From Chthoniobacterales bacterium (GTDB lineage: Bacteria; Verrucomicrobiota; Verrucomicrobiia; Chthoniobacterales; JAATET01): a DNA stretch of 64,000 nt. The stretch is from contig JAATET010000078.1 of the NCBI GenBank assembly GCA_015655545.1, forward strand, positions 1 to 64,000, given 5' to 3'. How positions within the stretch are numbered: the first letter of the stretch is position 1; each line of letters opens with the position of its first letter. The position numbers and the translations under genes are program-made. The notes below the pieces were generated by a model that saw only the letters and a program-made list of their open reading frames with translations, searched no databases and had not been told where the DNA came from. Shown piece by piece: positions 31,649 through 42,412 of this stretch.

Positions 31649-32953
31649 ATGCATAGATCGCTATTGCTGGCTTTTCTGTTCACGCCGCTTGTCTTCGCGG
31701 AAGCGCAGGATTCCACCGCCATCGACAGGGACGCCTACCTCGCTGCGGAACGCAAGAAAGCCGACGAAGCTCTGGCGTCATGGCGCGTCGCCACAACCTC
31801 CAGCGAAAAGGAAGCGCTCGCCGGTATCGCGATCGATGCCGCCGTTCACGCGGAATATCCGGAAGCAGTCCTGGAAATCGCGAGCGACCGCATCTATCCC
31901 GGCCGCAAGATCGAGATTCCTACGGCGGTCCGGCCGGTCGAGCTCGAAGTCCTCACGACCTTGGAACAGGCGAAGCCCAATCGTTACGGCGGAACTTTCC
32001 CGTGGGTGATTCGCAGGATTTCCACCGAGACTTTTGAAGCGTGGCAGCCGGGACACGGCCTGCTGTTCAATCGCAAGGGCGCGGTGTTGAACGAGGCCCA
32101 TCCTCCCCGTCGCGATGGCGTCGGACGCGAATGGTATGGCGCATTTCTTCCGGACGGACGTTGGATCACCACGGATCTTTGGGAACTGGACCGCACGCTT
32201 TCCCTTTTCTCCGCCGCGGGAAAATATCGACGCGAAATTCCGGCGAGCGTCCTCGTTCCAAAAGGCGCCGACGACTGGGGCACCGACCTCATCGGGTGGG
32301 CACGGTCGGACAAGGACGGCCAAGGCTGGATCGTGAGCGTCGGATCGGAGGCAGGCCGTGGCCTCGCATACGTTCGGCCCGATGGGACGCACCGCATCCT
32401 CGCCAACAAGGAAAACCCTTTCGCCATGTGCTTTCCCCGCGACCTTGAACCGAAGGGCTTCTATATTTCCCTCTTCACCAGCAGCGACGACTTACAGCTT
32501 TTGTTCGACCGCGAGGAACCCGGGCATGGAGCCTTCGTCGGCTATCCCACTTATTCCTTGCCTCCCGCATCAGGCAGCATCTTGCTGGCGGACGGTGATA
32601 GTCACTTTGGATTTTTGCCCGCGTCGCACAGCGTCTTCATCGAACGCGAAATTTACGGAGAGAATTCGAGCAAAACCTACGAAACTTGGTTCTATGACGA
32701 GCGGCCGAAATTCACCGGCTGGATTGCCGCCAGGCCGGTCGGCGATTCCTCGACCAAAGACTCCATGCTTTTTCTGACCGATCGTGGAAACGTTGTGACC
32801 TTGAACCGGTCTTTGAAAGTCGCTTCGCAAGTCCGCTTCACTTTTCCGAACGGCCATTCTGCCGTTCCCGAAAAAACCTTCGCCGATCTCCATCTCGGAT
32901 TTTTCCGCGACGGCGATCGACTCACTCTCGCCCGCTGGAAGCCGAAGCTATGA
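31649..32953 (+). CDS. Secreted hypothetical protein
   Basis: Signal peptide MHRSLLLAFLFTPLVFAEAQ; 434 aa, no recognised family. Confidence 0.72.
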   Translation: MHRSLLLAFLFTPLVFAEAQDSTAIDRDAYLAAERKKADEALASWRVATTSSEKEALAGIAIDAAVHAEYPEAVLEIASDRIYPGRKIEIPTAVRPVELEVLTTLEQAKPNRYGGTFPWVIRRISTETFEAWQPGHGLLFNRKGAVLNEAHPPRRDGVGREWYGAFLPDGRWITTDLWELDRTLSLFSAAGKYRREIPASVLVPKGADDWGTDLIGWARSDKDGQGWIVSVGSEAGRGLAYVRPDGTHRILANKENPFAMCFPRDLEPKGFYISLFTSSDDLQLLFDREEPGHGAFVGYPTYSLPPASGSILLADGDSHFGFLPASHSVFIEREIYGENSSKTYETWFYDERPKFTGWIAARPVGDSSTKDSMLFLTDRGNVVTLNRSLKVASQVRFTFPNGHSAVPEKTFADLHLGFFRDGDRLTLARWKPKL

Positions 32954-32960
32954 TTCTCCG

Positions 32961-34961
32961 ATGAGCGATTTTCGCATCTTCGACCTCAATCCCGAGCAGC
33001 TGCAGGCCGCGAAGCACAACGCCGGGCCGCTGCTCATCCTCGCCGGCGCCGGCACGGGGAAGACGCGCGTGATCACCGCGCGCATCGCCTGGCTCGTCGC
33101 GCATGGCGCGGATCCCGCGTCCATTCTCGCCGTCACGTTCACGAACAAAGCCGCGAAGGAAATGAAGGAGCGCGTCGCGGGCATGATCGACGCCGACGCC
33201 GCGGCGCTCGTCACCACCTCGACCTTCCACGCGCTCTGCGTGCGCATCCTGCGCGCCGACGCGCAGCATCTCGGCTACAAGCCGAACTTCAGCATCTACG
33301 ACGAGAGCGACACGAACGGGCTCATCAAGAAGATCATCACGCGCACCGCGGCGCAGGATGAAAAACTCGATCCGGGTCTCGCGAAAAATCTCATCAGCAA
33401 GGCGAAGAACAACGGCTGGCGCGCTCCGGAGGACGAGGAGACGCTCGCCGGCGCGGTCTACGCCCGTTACGAAAACGAGCTGCGCGCGCTGAACGCGATG
33501 GATTTCGACGATCTGCTCGTGAATGCCGTGCGGCTCTTGAACGACTTTCCCGAAGTCCGCGAGAAGCTGCAGCGCCGCTACCGCCACCTGCTCGTCGATG
33601 AGTTTCAGGATACCAACCGCCTCCAGCTCAGCCTCGTCACCTCGCTCGCCTCGGGCTCGCCGCCGGACGTCTGCGTGGTCGGCGACGACGACCAGAGCAT
33701 CTACGGATGGCGCGGCGCGGAGGTGTCGAACATTCTCGAATTCGAAAAGCATTTTCCGAATCCGACCATCGTCCGCCTCGAGCAAAACTACCGCAGCACG
33801 AACGAGATTCTGCAGGCCGCGAACCGGCTGATCCGCAACAACACGAAACGCCGCGGCAAGAATCTCTGGAGCCCGCGCGAAGGCGGCGATGCCGTCGAGA
33901 TCATTGCCGTGCCCGACGACCGCGAGGAAGCCGAGTTCATCGTCAACGAGCTCGCCGCGCGCCGTGATGGCGAGACCGGCGCGTGGGAGGACTACGCGAT
34001 CCTCTATCGCATGAACAATCAGTCCCGCTTCTTCGAGGAGAACCTCCGCCGCATGCGCATCCCCTACCGCGTCGTCGGCGGCAAGAGCTTCTACGACCGC
34101 CGCGAGATCAAGGATCTCATGGCCTACATGGGCGCGCTGCTCAATCCCCAGGACGATGCCGCGCTGCTGCGCATCGTGAACACTCCGCCCCGCGGCATCG
34201 GAGCGACGACCGTCGAGCTCGCGCTCGAACGCAGCACGCAAAATCGCCGCAGCCTTTTCGAGGAAATGGTCTCGCCCGAGTTTCTCGCCTATGTGACGAA
34301 GCGCGCCGCCGAGGCGATCCGCACCTTCACCGACACGCTGCAATCGGCAAAAATCCGCATCGCGACCCCCGGCGCCGACACCGCGCACATCATCAGCGAG
34401 CTGCTCATGGACTGCGGGTATTTCGACGATCTCAAGCGCTCGTGCAAGACGGCGCAGGAAGGCGACGGCCGCGAGAACAACGCGCGCGAGCTGCTGGCCA
34501 GCCTGGCCGAGCACGACAAACGCTCGCGCAAAGGCCTGCGGCATTTCCTCGACGAGGTCACTCTCGACCGCGACCGCGAGGAAAAGAAGGAGCAGGCCAC
34601 CGGCGTCACGCTCATCACGCTGCACGCCGCGAAGGGCCTGGAATTCCCGCACGTCTATTTGATCGGCGCCGAGGAAGGCCTGCTGCCGCACGAGCGCTCG
34701 AAGGCCGACGACACGATCGACGAAGAGCGGCGGCTGTTCTACGTCGGCATCACGCGCGCGATGCGCTCGCTGCACATCACCCATTGCCGGAATCGCACGA
34801 AATTCGGCACGGCGACGCATTGCGAGCCGAGCCGCTTCCTCAAAGAAATCGAAGGCGACGGCGTCGTGCGGAAAAATTTCGAAGAGCTGATGAACTCCCC
34901 GGTCTCGGAGGAGCAGTTCGAAAACTCCTTTGCGCGGCTGCGCGAGATGCTCGCCGAATAA
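32961..34961 (+). CDS. UvrD/PcrA/Rep-type ATP-dependent DNA helicase
   Basis: ILAGAGTGKTRVITARIAWL, LLVDEFQDTNRLQ, VVGDDDQSIYGWRGAEVSNIL, TLITLHAAKGLEFPHVYLIGAEEGLLPHERS. Confidence 0.96.
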   Translation: MSDFRIFDLNPEQLQAAKHNAGPLLILAGAGTGKTRVITARIAWLVAHGADPASILAVTFTNKAAKEMKERVAGMIDADAAALVTTSTFHALCVRILRADAQHLGYKPNFSIYDESDTNGLIKKIITRTAAQDEKLDPGLAKNLISKAKNNGWRAPEDEETLAGAVYARYENELRALNAMDFDDLLVNAVRLLNDFPEVREKLQRRYRHLLVDEFQDTNRLQLSLVTSLASGSPPDVCVVGDDDQSIYGWRGAEVSNILEFEKHFPNPTIVRLEQNYRSTNEILQAANRLIRNNTKRRGKNLWSPREGGDAVEIIAVPDDREEAEFIVNELAARRDGETGAWEDYAILYRMNNQSRFFEENLRRMRIPYRVVGGKSFYDRREIKDLMAYMGALLNPQDDAALLRIVNTPPRGIGATTVELALERSTQNRRSLFEEMVSPEFLAYVTKRAAEAIRTFTDTLQSAKIRIATPGADTAHIISELLMDCGYFDDLKRSCKTAQEGDGRENNARELLASLAEHDKRSRKGLRHFLDEVTLDRDREEKKEQATGVTLITLHAAKGLEFPHVYLIGAEEGLLPHERSKADDTIDEERRLFYVGITRAMRSLHITHCRNRTKFGTATHCEPSRFLKEIEGDGVVRKNFEELMNSPVSEEQFENSFARLREMLAE

Positions 34962-34967
34962 GAGCGT

Positions 34968-36092
34968 ATGAAGTGGTCCTACAGCATCGCGAAGATCGCC
35001 GGCATCGACGTGCGCGTGCACGCGACCTTCCTGCTGCTGCTCGCGTGGTATGGCTATTCCGGCTATCAAGCCGGCGGAGCCGCGGAGGCGACACTCAGCG
35101 TGTTTTTCATCCTGCTGCTTTTCCTTTGCGTTCTGCTGCACGAGTTCGGGCACGCCTTCGCGGCCCGGGCCTATGGCATTCGCACGCCGGATATCACGCT
35201 GCTGCCGATCGGCGGCGTGGCCCGGCTCGAGCGCATGCCGGAAAGCCCCGTCCAGGAGCTGGTCATCGCCATCGCGGGTCCGATGGTGAACGTGGTGATC
35301 GCGGCGGGCCTTTGGCTGGCGCTCGGCATGCCTGCCTTGTTCGGCCGGCATTTTCCTTTCGGGAACGAGACGCGGCAATTGGCGTTCAGCCTCCTGCAGG
35401 TGAACGGAATGCTCGTGGCCTTCAATCTCATCCCCGCACTTCCGATGGATGGCGGGCGCGTCCTGCGTGCGCTGCTGGCCATGCGCATGGCACACGCCGC
35501 CGCCAGCCGCGTGGCGGCGCGGATCAGCCAGGGCATCGCCGTGGGGCTCGCGCTCATCGGTCTCTTCGGGATCCCGGACGAAGTGCGCTCCATACCTGTC
35601 CTAGGGACGATCTCGCTGCTGTTCAATTCGGGCTCCAACCCCTTCCTGCTTTTCATCGCGATGTTCGTCTTCATGGGCGCGCAGCAGGAGGCCGCCTTTG
35701 CCGGAATGCGCACCGCCGTGGCGGGAATGCGAGTGGCCGACGCGATGGTGACGCGGTTCCAGACCTTCCTGGCGGACATGCCGCTCGCGCAGGCGATGCG
35801 GGAGGCGCAGGATGATCTCCAGCCTGTCTATGCGGTGACGGACGCGCATTTGCGGACGGTCGGCATGGTGCTTCGCAATGAATTGCTGCAGGCGCATCCG
35901 GAGGCGACGCCGACCGTCGGTGAACTGGCGCGGGCCGTGCCGACCGTGCGCACGGATGCGACTTTCGAAGAAGCCTTCCGCCTCATGCAGCAGAGCGGCA
36001 GCCCCGTGCTGCCGGCGGTGAATCCCGGCGGGCAGGTCATCGGGCTGGTGAGCCTGAACCTGATCCAGGAGCGGATGCGGAAACCGCGCTGA
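34968..36092 (+). CDS. Site-2 protease family (M50) metalloprotease with CBS domains
   Basis: LLHEFGHAFAARAYGI HExxH, FNLIPALPMDGGRVLRALLA, C-terminal CBS-like region. Confidence 0.92.
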   Translation: MKWSYSIAKIAGIDVRVHATFLLLLAWYGYSGYQAGGAAEATLSVFFILLLFLCVLLHEFGHAFAARAYGIRTPDITLLPIGGVARLERMPESPVQELVIAIAGPMVNVVIAAGLWLALGMPALFGRHFPFGNETRQLAFSLLQVNGMLVAFNLIPALPMDGGRVLRALLAMRMAHAAASRVAARISQGIAVGLALIGLFGIPDEVRSIPVLGTISLLFNSGSNPFLLFIAMFVFMGAQQEAAFAGMRTAVAGMRVADAMVTRFQTFLADMPLAQAMREAQDDLQPVYAVTDAHLRTVGMVLRNELLQAHPEATPTVGELARAVPTVRTDATFEEAFRLMQQSGSPVLPAVNPGGQVIGLVSLNLIQERMRKPR

Positions 36093-36295
36093 CGGACGCC
36101 AGGCTGAGTCGATATTCCGCAATCGTCCACGGCAGCGGCGCTCGATGAGCGACGCATGATTCGTCGGTCATCTGCAACCGACCTGCTCAATCGGGGCGCT
36201 TCCTTGGCAGGCATGGCGACGGAGCGCCGTGGCTACAGTTTGTTTCGTCCGTTCCCGCACGGATATTCGTGCCGGTCCGCAACGCGGATGGCAAG

Positions 36296-39200
36296 TTACG
36301 CGGCGAGCGGGGCGGCGGGGCCGTGGGTCGGGAGCTGCGGAGACGGCGGCTCGTGGAGCTCGGCGGCGGTGTGCTTGCGGGCGAGGAGCATGTAGATCGC
36401 CGGGACCACGAAGAGCGTGAAAACGGTGCCGATGACCATTCCCGTGCAGAGGACGATGCCGATGCTGTTCCGAGCGCCCGCACCCGGACCGTGCGCGATG
36501 ACGAGCGGAAAATGGCCGACGACGGTCGCGGCCGTGGTCATGAGAATCGGACGCAGGCGGGTGCCAGAGGCCTCGACGATGGCGCGAAGTTTATCCAGGC
36601 CGGTTTCCTGAAGATGGTTCGCGAAGGAGACGATGAGAATGCCGTTTTTCGCGACAAGACCGACGAGCGTAATGAGACCGACCTGGCTGTAGATATTCAG
36701 CGAAGTGAAGCCAAAGAACGTGAAGAGCATGGCGCCGGCGAGCGCGAGCGGAACGGAACCAAGCAGGATGATGAAGGGATCGCGGAAGCTTTCGAACTGC
36801 GCGGCGAGCACGAGATAGATGAGCACGAACGCAAGCGCGATCAGCGGGAGGAATTTGCTGCCTTCGACGCGGAGTTGGCGGGCTTTACCGGCGTAATCGA
36901 TGCTGAAATCCGGCGGCAGGATTTTTTTGGCCTCGGTTTCGAGAGCCTTCAAGGCGCTATCGAGCGGCACGCCGGGAGGCAGGACGCCCTGAATGCGCAC
37001 GGCGTTGAGCTGCTGGAAGCGCTTGAGCTCGCGCGGCTGCGCCGAGGTCTGGATCGTGGCAAAGGTGGAAAGCGGAACGAGCTTTCCTTGCGGGCCGGTC
37101 ACGTAGATGTCGCCGAGCTGGTCGGTATTCAATCGGCTCACGCGCTTGATCTGCGGCACGACCTTGTAGCTGCGACCGTCGCTGCTGAAGCGGTTCACCC
37201 AATTGCCGCCAAGCATGGTCGAGAGGTCGGCTCCGACCTGGCTGAGGTCGATGCCTTGCGCGCGAACCTTGTCGCGATCGAAGACGACCTCGGCCTGGGG
37301 CTGGTCGTATTTGAGATCGGAATCGGCGAATCGGAAAAGGTGGCTCTCATTCGCGGCCTGCACGAGTTTGTTGGCGATCTCGAGCAAAACCTTCGGCTCG
37401 GCGGTGGAGCCGATAACAAAGTCCACGTCGAATTGCTCGCCGCCGGGAAGCGGTGAAGGCGTGATGGGAATGATGCGAATGCCGGGAACCTTGCCAAACT
37501 CGGCGGCGGCGGCGAATCCGATCTGCTCGGCGGTGCGCTTGCGTTCATTCCAAGGCTTGAGGACCATGCCGCTGAAACCGTTCGAGGGCGTGAGCAGGAG
37601 TTCGAAGATGCTCGCTCCCTCGGAGAAGGTGTGAAAGACGTCGTAAATCTTTCCACTGAAAATCTGGGTCTGCTCGAGCGTGGAGTTCGTGGAACCTTGC
37701 ACGATGCCGAAAACGACGCCCTGGTCCTCGGGAGGCGCGAGATCCTGAGCCGAAAAGATATAGAGTCCGGGAAGAATGATGAAAAAGATGGCGCCCCAGA
37801 CCACGAAGATGGCCGGGCGGTAGTTCATCGCACGCGTCAGCAGGGCAATATAGCCACGGCGAATGGAGTCGAACCGACGGTTGACGAATCCCGCGAAGCC
37901 GCGCTCGGTGTCGCCGGCGCGGAGAAGCTTCGAGCCGAGCATGGGGGAGAGCGTGAGAGCAACGATGCCGGAAATGACCACGGCACCGGCCAGCGTAAAG
38001 GCAAACTCCCGGAAGAGCGCGCCGGTGAGACCGCCTTGAATGGCGACGGGAGTGTAGACAGCGACGAGCGTGATCGTCATCGCAATCACGGGGCCGACGA
38101 GTTCGCGGGCTCCGATAATCGCGGCGGCGAAGGGAGTTTTTCCCTCGTGCATGTGGCGCTCGATATTTTCCACGACGACGATGGCGTCGTCCACGACAAG
38201 ACCGACGGACAGAACGATGGCGAGAAGGGTAAGAAGATTCAGCGTGAATCCCGCCATGGCCATGAGGGCACAGGCACCGATGAGCGAGATCGGAATGGCG
38301 ATCACGGGAATGAAAACGGCGCGGACGGAGCCCAGAAAAAGAAAGATGACGATGATGACGATCGCCAGCGTCTCGGTGAGCGTCTTGATGACGTCGTGGA
38401 TGGCGTTGTCGATGTAGACGGTGGAATCGTAGGCGACGTCGGCGCGCATGCCCGCGGGAAGCGCGGCCTTGATCTGCGGCATGAGGTTGCGCACGGCCTT
38501 GATCACGTCGAGCGTGTTCGCGGTCGGCAGCACCCATACGCCCATGAAGGTGGCGGTCTGGCCGTCGAAGCGGACGGCTTGCTCGTAACCTTCGGCGCCG
38601 AGGTCGACATCGGCGATCTCGCCAAGGCGGACGACGGTGTTGCCGGATTGCTTGACAACGAGGGCGCGGAATTCCTCCGGCGTTTTCAGATCGGTATTGG
38701 CAACCAGATTGACCGCGACCATGGAGCCCTTCGTGCTCCCGAGGGCGGACAGATAATTGTTCGCGGTCAGCGAGGCCCGGACGGCGGAGGGCGAGATGCC
38801 CAGCGACGCCATCTTGTCGGGTTTGAGCCAGATGCGCATGGCGAAGGTGCGGTTGCCGAGGATGTCGGCGCGCTGCACGCCATTGATGGCGGTGATCTTC
38901 GGCTGCACCACGCGCAGAAGATAGTCGCTGATCTGGCTCGCGTTCATCGTGTCGGACGCGAAGCCGATATACATGCCGGCGATCTGGTTGTCGGCGAGTT
39001 CCACGTCGATGATCGGCGCCTCGGCCTCGGGCGGGAGGTCGTTGCGCACCTGTGCGACCTTCGCCTGGATCTGGGTCAGCGCGGCGTTGATGTCGAAGTT
39101 AAGCTTGAGATGAACGGTGATCGTGCTGACGCTCTGCGCGCTGGAGCTCTCGATGTAATCGATGCCATCCGCGCTCGCGATGACCTTCTCGAGCGGCGTG

Positions 39201-39391
39201 GTGATGAAGCCGCGAACGAGGTCGGCGTTCGCGCCGACATAGGCCGTGGTAATCTTGACGACGGCAATGTCGCTGCGCGGATACTGCCGCACCGCGAAGC
39301 TGCGAATCGACTGCAGTCCCGCGATGAGGATGATGAGATTAACGACGAGCGCCAGGACCGGCCGCCGAACAAAGAGGTCGGTGAACTTCAT
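36296..39391 (-). CDS. RND efflux transporter permease (AcrB/MexB-like)
   Basis: 1031 aa; MKFTDLFVRRPVLALVVNLIILIAGLQSIRSFAVRQYPRSD, GLVVDDAIVVVENIERHM, LVGLVAKNGILIVSFANHLQE. Confidence 0.96.
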   Translation of the reverse strand: MKFTDLFVRRPVLALVVNLIILIAGLQSIRSFAVRQYPRSDIAVVKITTAYVGANADLVRGFITTPLEKVIASADGIDYIESSSAQSVSTITVHLKLNFDINAALTQIQAKVAQVRNDLPPEAEAPIIDVELADNQIAGMYIGFASDTMNASQISDYLLRVVQPKITAINGVQRADILGNRTFAMRIWLKPDKMASLGISPSAVRASLTANNYLSALGSTKGSMVAVNLVANTDLKTPEEFRALVVKQSGNTVVRLGEIADVDLGAEGYEQAVRFDGQTATFMGVWVLPTANTLDVIKAVRNLMPQIKAALPAGMRADVAYDSTVYIDNAIHDVIKTLTETLAIVIIVIFLFLGSVRAVFIPVIAIPISLIGACALMAMAGFTLNLLTLLAIVLSVGLVVDDAIVVVENIERHMHEGKTPFAAAIIGARELVGPVIAMTITLVAVYTPVAIQGGLTGALFREFAFTLAGAVVISGIVALTLSPMLGSKLLRAGDTERGFAGFVNRRFDSIRRGYIALLTRAMNYRPAIFVVWGAIFFIILPGLYIFSAQDLAPPEDQGVVFGIVQGSTNSTLEQTQIFSGKIYDVFHTFSEGASIFELLLTPSNGFSGMVLKPWNERKRTAEQIGFAAAAEFGKVPGIRIIPITPSPLPGGEQFDVDFVIGSTAEPKVLLEIANKLVQAANESHLFRFADSDLKYDQPQAEVVFDRDKVRAQGIDLSQVGADLSTMLGGNWVNRFSSDGRSYKVVPQIKRVSRLNTDQLGDIYVTGPQGKLVPLSTFATIQTSAQPRELKRFQQLNAVRIQGVLPPGVPLDSALKALETEAKKILPPDFSIDYAGKARQLRVEGSKFLPLIALAFVLIYLVLAAQFESFRDPFIILLGSVPLALAGAMLFTFFGFTSLNIYSQVGLITLVGLVAKNGILIVSFANHLQETGLDKLRAIVEASGTRLRPILMTTAATVVGHFPLVIAHGPGAGARNSIGIVLCTGMVIGTVFTLFVVPAIYMLLARKHTAAELHEPPSPQLPTHGPAAPLAA

Positions 39392-39400
39392 CGGGAAGCG

Positions 39401-40537
39401 TCAGCTGTCGGCGGGCGTGGGCGCTCCGCTATTCGACGGCTGCGCGGCGTTGTTGCGCTGAATCGCGGCCCTCGGCGCGAGCTTGAATCCGCCCGATGTC
39501 ACGACTTCCTCGCCGGATTTGATGCCCGACACGACCGCCACCTGGTCGCCGCGGCTGGCTCCGAGTGTCACAATCTGCTGCCGCACGCCGTCGTAGCCCT
39601 TGCCTTCCGGATCCTTCATTTTTTCGACGACGTAAACCGAATCGCCATAGGGAGCGTAGTTGATGGCGGTTGCCGGGAGCGCCAGCACTTTTTCCTTCGT
39701 CGGGAGCACGACGTCGGCGGTGACAAACATGCCGGGGCGCAATTTCTGGCCCGGATTTGCCAGCGTCGCCTGCACCAGCACATTGCGGGTGGCTTCATCG
39801 ATGACGGCATCGACGGAGGTGATTTTTCCCTCGAACGTTTCGTCGGGAAGTCCGTCGGCCTTCACTTTGACCACGCCTCCCACCGCCAAATCCTTCAGCC
39901 GCTGCTGCGGCAACGAAAAATTCACGTAGATCGGATCGAGCGATTGAAGGGGAACGACGGGATCGCCGCTCTTCATGTATTGGCCGAGATTCACCTGCCG
40001 GATGCCGAGCACGCCGGTGAAGGGCGCGCGGATCAGCTTCCGCTCGATGGTGGCTTTGATTTCCGCGACGGCGGCCTCGGCCTCTTTGTCTTCGGCTTCG
40101 GACGTGTCGTAGTCGGATTGCGCGGAGACACGTTTTTGGAGCAGCCCTTTTTGACGGTCGAGATTCGAGCGCGCGAGCTGTCGGCGGGCCTCCGCGGACT
40201 TCAACTGCGCCTCCTCCTGTTTCGTGTCCAGCTTGAGGAGCGGATCGCCTTGCTTGATGTGGCGACCGGATTCGAAAGTGATTTTTTCCACGATCCCGGG
40301 CAGATCCGTGCTCACGGTCACGCCATTGACGGACTGGACCGTGCCCACCGCGTTGAGCGTGGGCTGCCATGCCTCTTCCCGGACGACGAGCGATGTCACC
40401 GCGATCGGTGGCGGGCTCCACTTCATGCCCGCGAAACCGGCAATCTGGCGAACCTTGAAGAATATCAGCGCGCCAATGATCACGGCCAAGACCGCGATCA
40501 CCAGCACTACTGAAACAAGCGTCTTGCTTTTACGCAT
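39401..40537 (-). CDS. RND efflux periplasmic adaptor (membrane fusion protein)
   Basis: Start MRKSKTLVSVVLVIAVLAVIIG; VSTDLPGIVEKITFESGRHIKQGDPLLKLDTKQEEAQLKSAEA, APFTGVLGIRQVNLGQYMKSGDPVVPLQSLDPIYVNFSLP. Confidence 0.94.
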   Translation of the reverse strand: MRKSKTLVSVVLVIAVLAVIIGALIFFKVRQIAGFAGMKWSPPPIAVTSLVVREEAWQPTLNAVGTVQSVNGVTVSTDLPGIVEKITFESGRHIKQGDPLLKLDTKQEEAQLKSAEARRQLARSNLDRQKGLLQKRVSAQSDYDTSEAEDKEAEAAVAEIKATIERKLIRAPFTGVLGIRQVNLGQYMKSGDPVVPLQSLDPIYVNFSLPQQRLKDLAVGGVVKVKADGLPDETFEGKITSVDAVIDEATRNVLVQATLANPGQKLRPGMFVTADVVLPTKEKVLALPATAINYAPYGDSVYVVEKMKDPEGKGYDGVRQQIVTLGASRGDQVAVVSGIKSGEEVVTSGGFKLAPRAAIQRNNAAQPSNSGAPTPADS

Positions 40538-41087
40538 ACGCGACCGTGTTACCGGACGCGTCGTGCCCACTCGCTGGAGAGTGCGCGGCTTTCTTTTCGG
40601 CCACCAGGCCGGCTTTGATCTTCGCGGTGAGGCGCAGGAACTCAGTCTGCTCTTCGGTGGAAAGGTTCGAAGGAACGGAAGCAATGATGCGGAAATAGCC
40701 GGGCAGGACCTGTTTCAAGAGCTCGCGGCACTCGGGCGTGCTCACCACGCGCATCGAGCGGCGGTCGGTCGGGTCGAGCGTGCGACCCACGTAGTTGTCG
40801 CGCTCGAGCGTATCGAGCAGACCCGTCATCGTCGCGCGAGTGACACCGATCATTTCGGCGAGCTCGGACGGCTTGCGAACGATGCTCTCGTCGATGCCGA
40901 GCAAAAGCATGACGGCAAAACGGCCGGGTGTGATTTTGTGAGCTCCCAGATAAGAAGCCTCGATCGAAGATACCGCTTCGCCCGTGCGAAGAATATCTAA
41001 AAACAAATCACATGCAGCAGAATCTATTCCAGGCTGAGTTTTGGCAATTTCCTGAAGAAAGTCGTAGCGAGGCAGTTCGTTTAACAT
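40530..41087 (-). CDS. MarR-family transcriptional regulator
   Basis: LLGIDESIVRKPSELAEMIGVTRATMTGLLDTLERDNYVGRTLDPTDRRSMRVVSTPE. Confidence 0.9.
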   Translation of the reverse strand: MLNELPRYDFLQEIAKTQPGIDSAACDLFLDILRTGEAVSSIEASYLGAHKITPGRFAVMLLLGIDESIVRKPSELAEMIGVTRATMTGLLDTLERDNYVGRTLDPTDRRSMRVVSTPECRELLKQVLPGYFRIIASVPSNLSTEEQTEFLRLTAKIKAGLVAEKKAAHSPASGHDASGNTVAYA

Positions 41088-41439
41088 GAATTTTTGGTTT
41101 TGTTGTAGTGTGACAGTTAACTTGATTAATGGATTACTTCCTTAGAAATAAGGGCGCGTATGGGAGGGCGCAAGGTTTTTTATAGCAAATTTGTTTTTTA
41201 GGGAACTCTCATTAAAAGAGCGAGGCTTCCACAAAATACGTTTCGTAAAATTCGAAATCAAATAGCCGTGCGGACGCGATGTCGAAAGCGGCCCGTGGTG
41301 TCATGCACCGGAGATTATCGCGGTTTCTGCACGAGGTGTTCCACTCACACGCCCCGGAATCTTGCGCGGCGCACGCATCCAAGGGGCAATTGGATACTCG
41401 CCGCAAACTAAACTGCCTCGCAGCAGGAAATAAGAAGCG

Positions 41440-41511
41440 AGCCGACACTCGGATTCGAACCGAGGACCGACGGTTTACAAAACCGTTGCTCTACCACTGA
41501 GCTATGCCGGC
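41440..41511 (-). tRNA. tRNA-Thr(UGU)
   Basis: Minus strand GCCGGCATAGCTCAGTGGTAGAGCAACGGTTTTGTAAACCGTCGGTCCTCGGTTCGAATCCGAGTGTCGGCT; anticodon loop TTTGTAA. Confidence 0.95.
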
Positions 41512-41816
41512 GAAACGAGTTCACGAACTCTCATGTCATGCCTGCGGCGTCAATCCGTATTTACCGCTCGGAATCATCTCTCGCTCCAGAGATATTCACC
41601 TCTAGCTGTGGATAATCAGCGCAGGGCGAGCTCAAATGGGTCCGATCGCACAACTGAGATCGAGACGATCGATTTGCTGGAAAGATACGCGCGCCCCGCG
41701 TTCGTGGGCTCGATTCTCCTAGCTGGCTGCATTGTTCTCAACTCCGCAATTCGCGGTTCGAGAAACTCGCCGAAGTAGCATCTTCATCGAGAACAAAATT
41801 ACTGCAGTGAGATCGA

Positions 41817-42179
41817 GTGCGGGCCGGATGGCACGTCCTTCCTTCGTTCTTTTACGTAATTCGTGAACACGTCCTAGTGGATGCGGCGAGGCGGCTCGTG
41901 CGTGAGCGAGCCGAAGCCACGTCTGTCCCGCCGGAGATTCAGGCCGCCGCGCGGGTTCTAGTTGAACGGATGGAAAACCATCCCAAAAAAGAAGAGTGGA
42001 ATGTAACGGGGCCGTTGGCGGCGCAAGCCACCGCCTTCCTTGAATGGTTGGAAAACGAACCCATGCTTCTCATGGAAACGTTCCGAAATCTGATTAGGCC
42101 CATCTATTCTGAGATTAAGAATTGGCCGCCAGCCAAAGGCCTGATCAAGTTCTTGGGGTTGGGGCGGAGTAAGGAATGA
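41817..42179 (+). CDS. Small hypothetical protein
   Basis: 120 aa ORF with protein-like composition in the accessory region; no family recognised. Confidence 0.35.
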   Translation: MRAGWHVLPSFFYVIREHVLVDAARRLVRERAEATSVPPEIQAAARVLVERMENHPKKEEWNVTGPLAAQATAFLEWLENEPMLLMETFRNLIRPIYSEIKNWPPAKGLIKFLGLGRSKE

Positions 42180-42412
42180 TCTTGGTATCAGAACAGGCCG
42201 CGATAGGTGCCGGCGACGAGGGTTCGAATGTCCAGAAATTCTTGCCGAGTGGCGCGAGGTCGTCGGGGCTGTAGGCGCCGGTGAGGCGTGGTAATAACCC
42301 ACATTTATAACACTCCTTGTGTCGTCTAAAATATGGACATCTCCACCAAAACTGTCCCTTTCATGTCCACGACTACATTACCAACTGTGAATGAGCCGGC
42401 TGGTTTCTTAGG

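Noticed and set aside
32922-35495. 857-aa minus-strand ORF
   Set aside because: Antisense to the UvrD-like helicase and M50 protease genes, which have clear family motifs.
37631-40513. 960-aa plus-strand ORF
   Set aside because: Antisense to the RND permease and adaptor genes.
41279-41500. 73-aa plus ORF
   Set aside because: Overlaps tRNA-Thr on the opposite strand; end sequence is simply the translated tRNA complement.
41607-41615. Perfect consensus DnaA box TGTGGATAA near tRNA-Thr
   Set aside because: Single isolated site 14 kb from dnaA; expected by chance at low frequency, no cluster of boxes around it.
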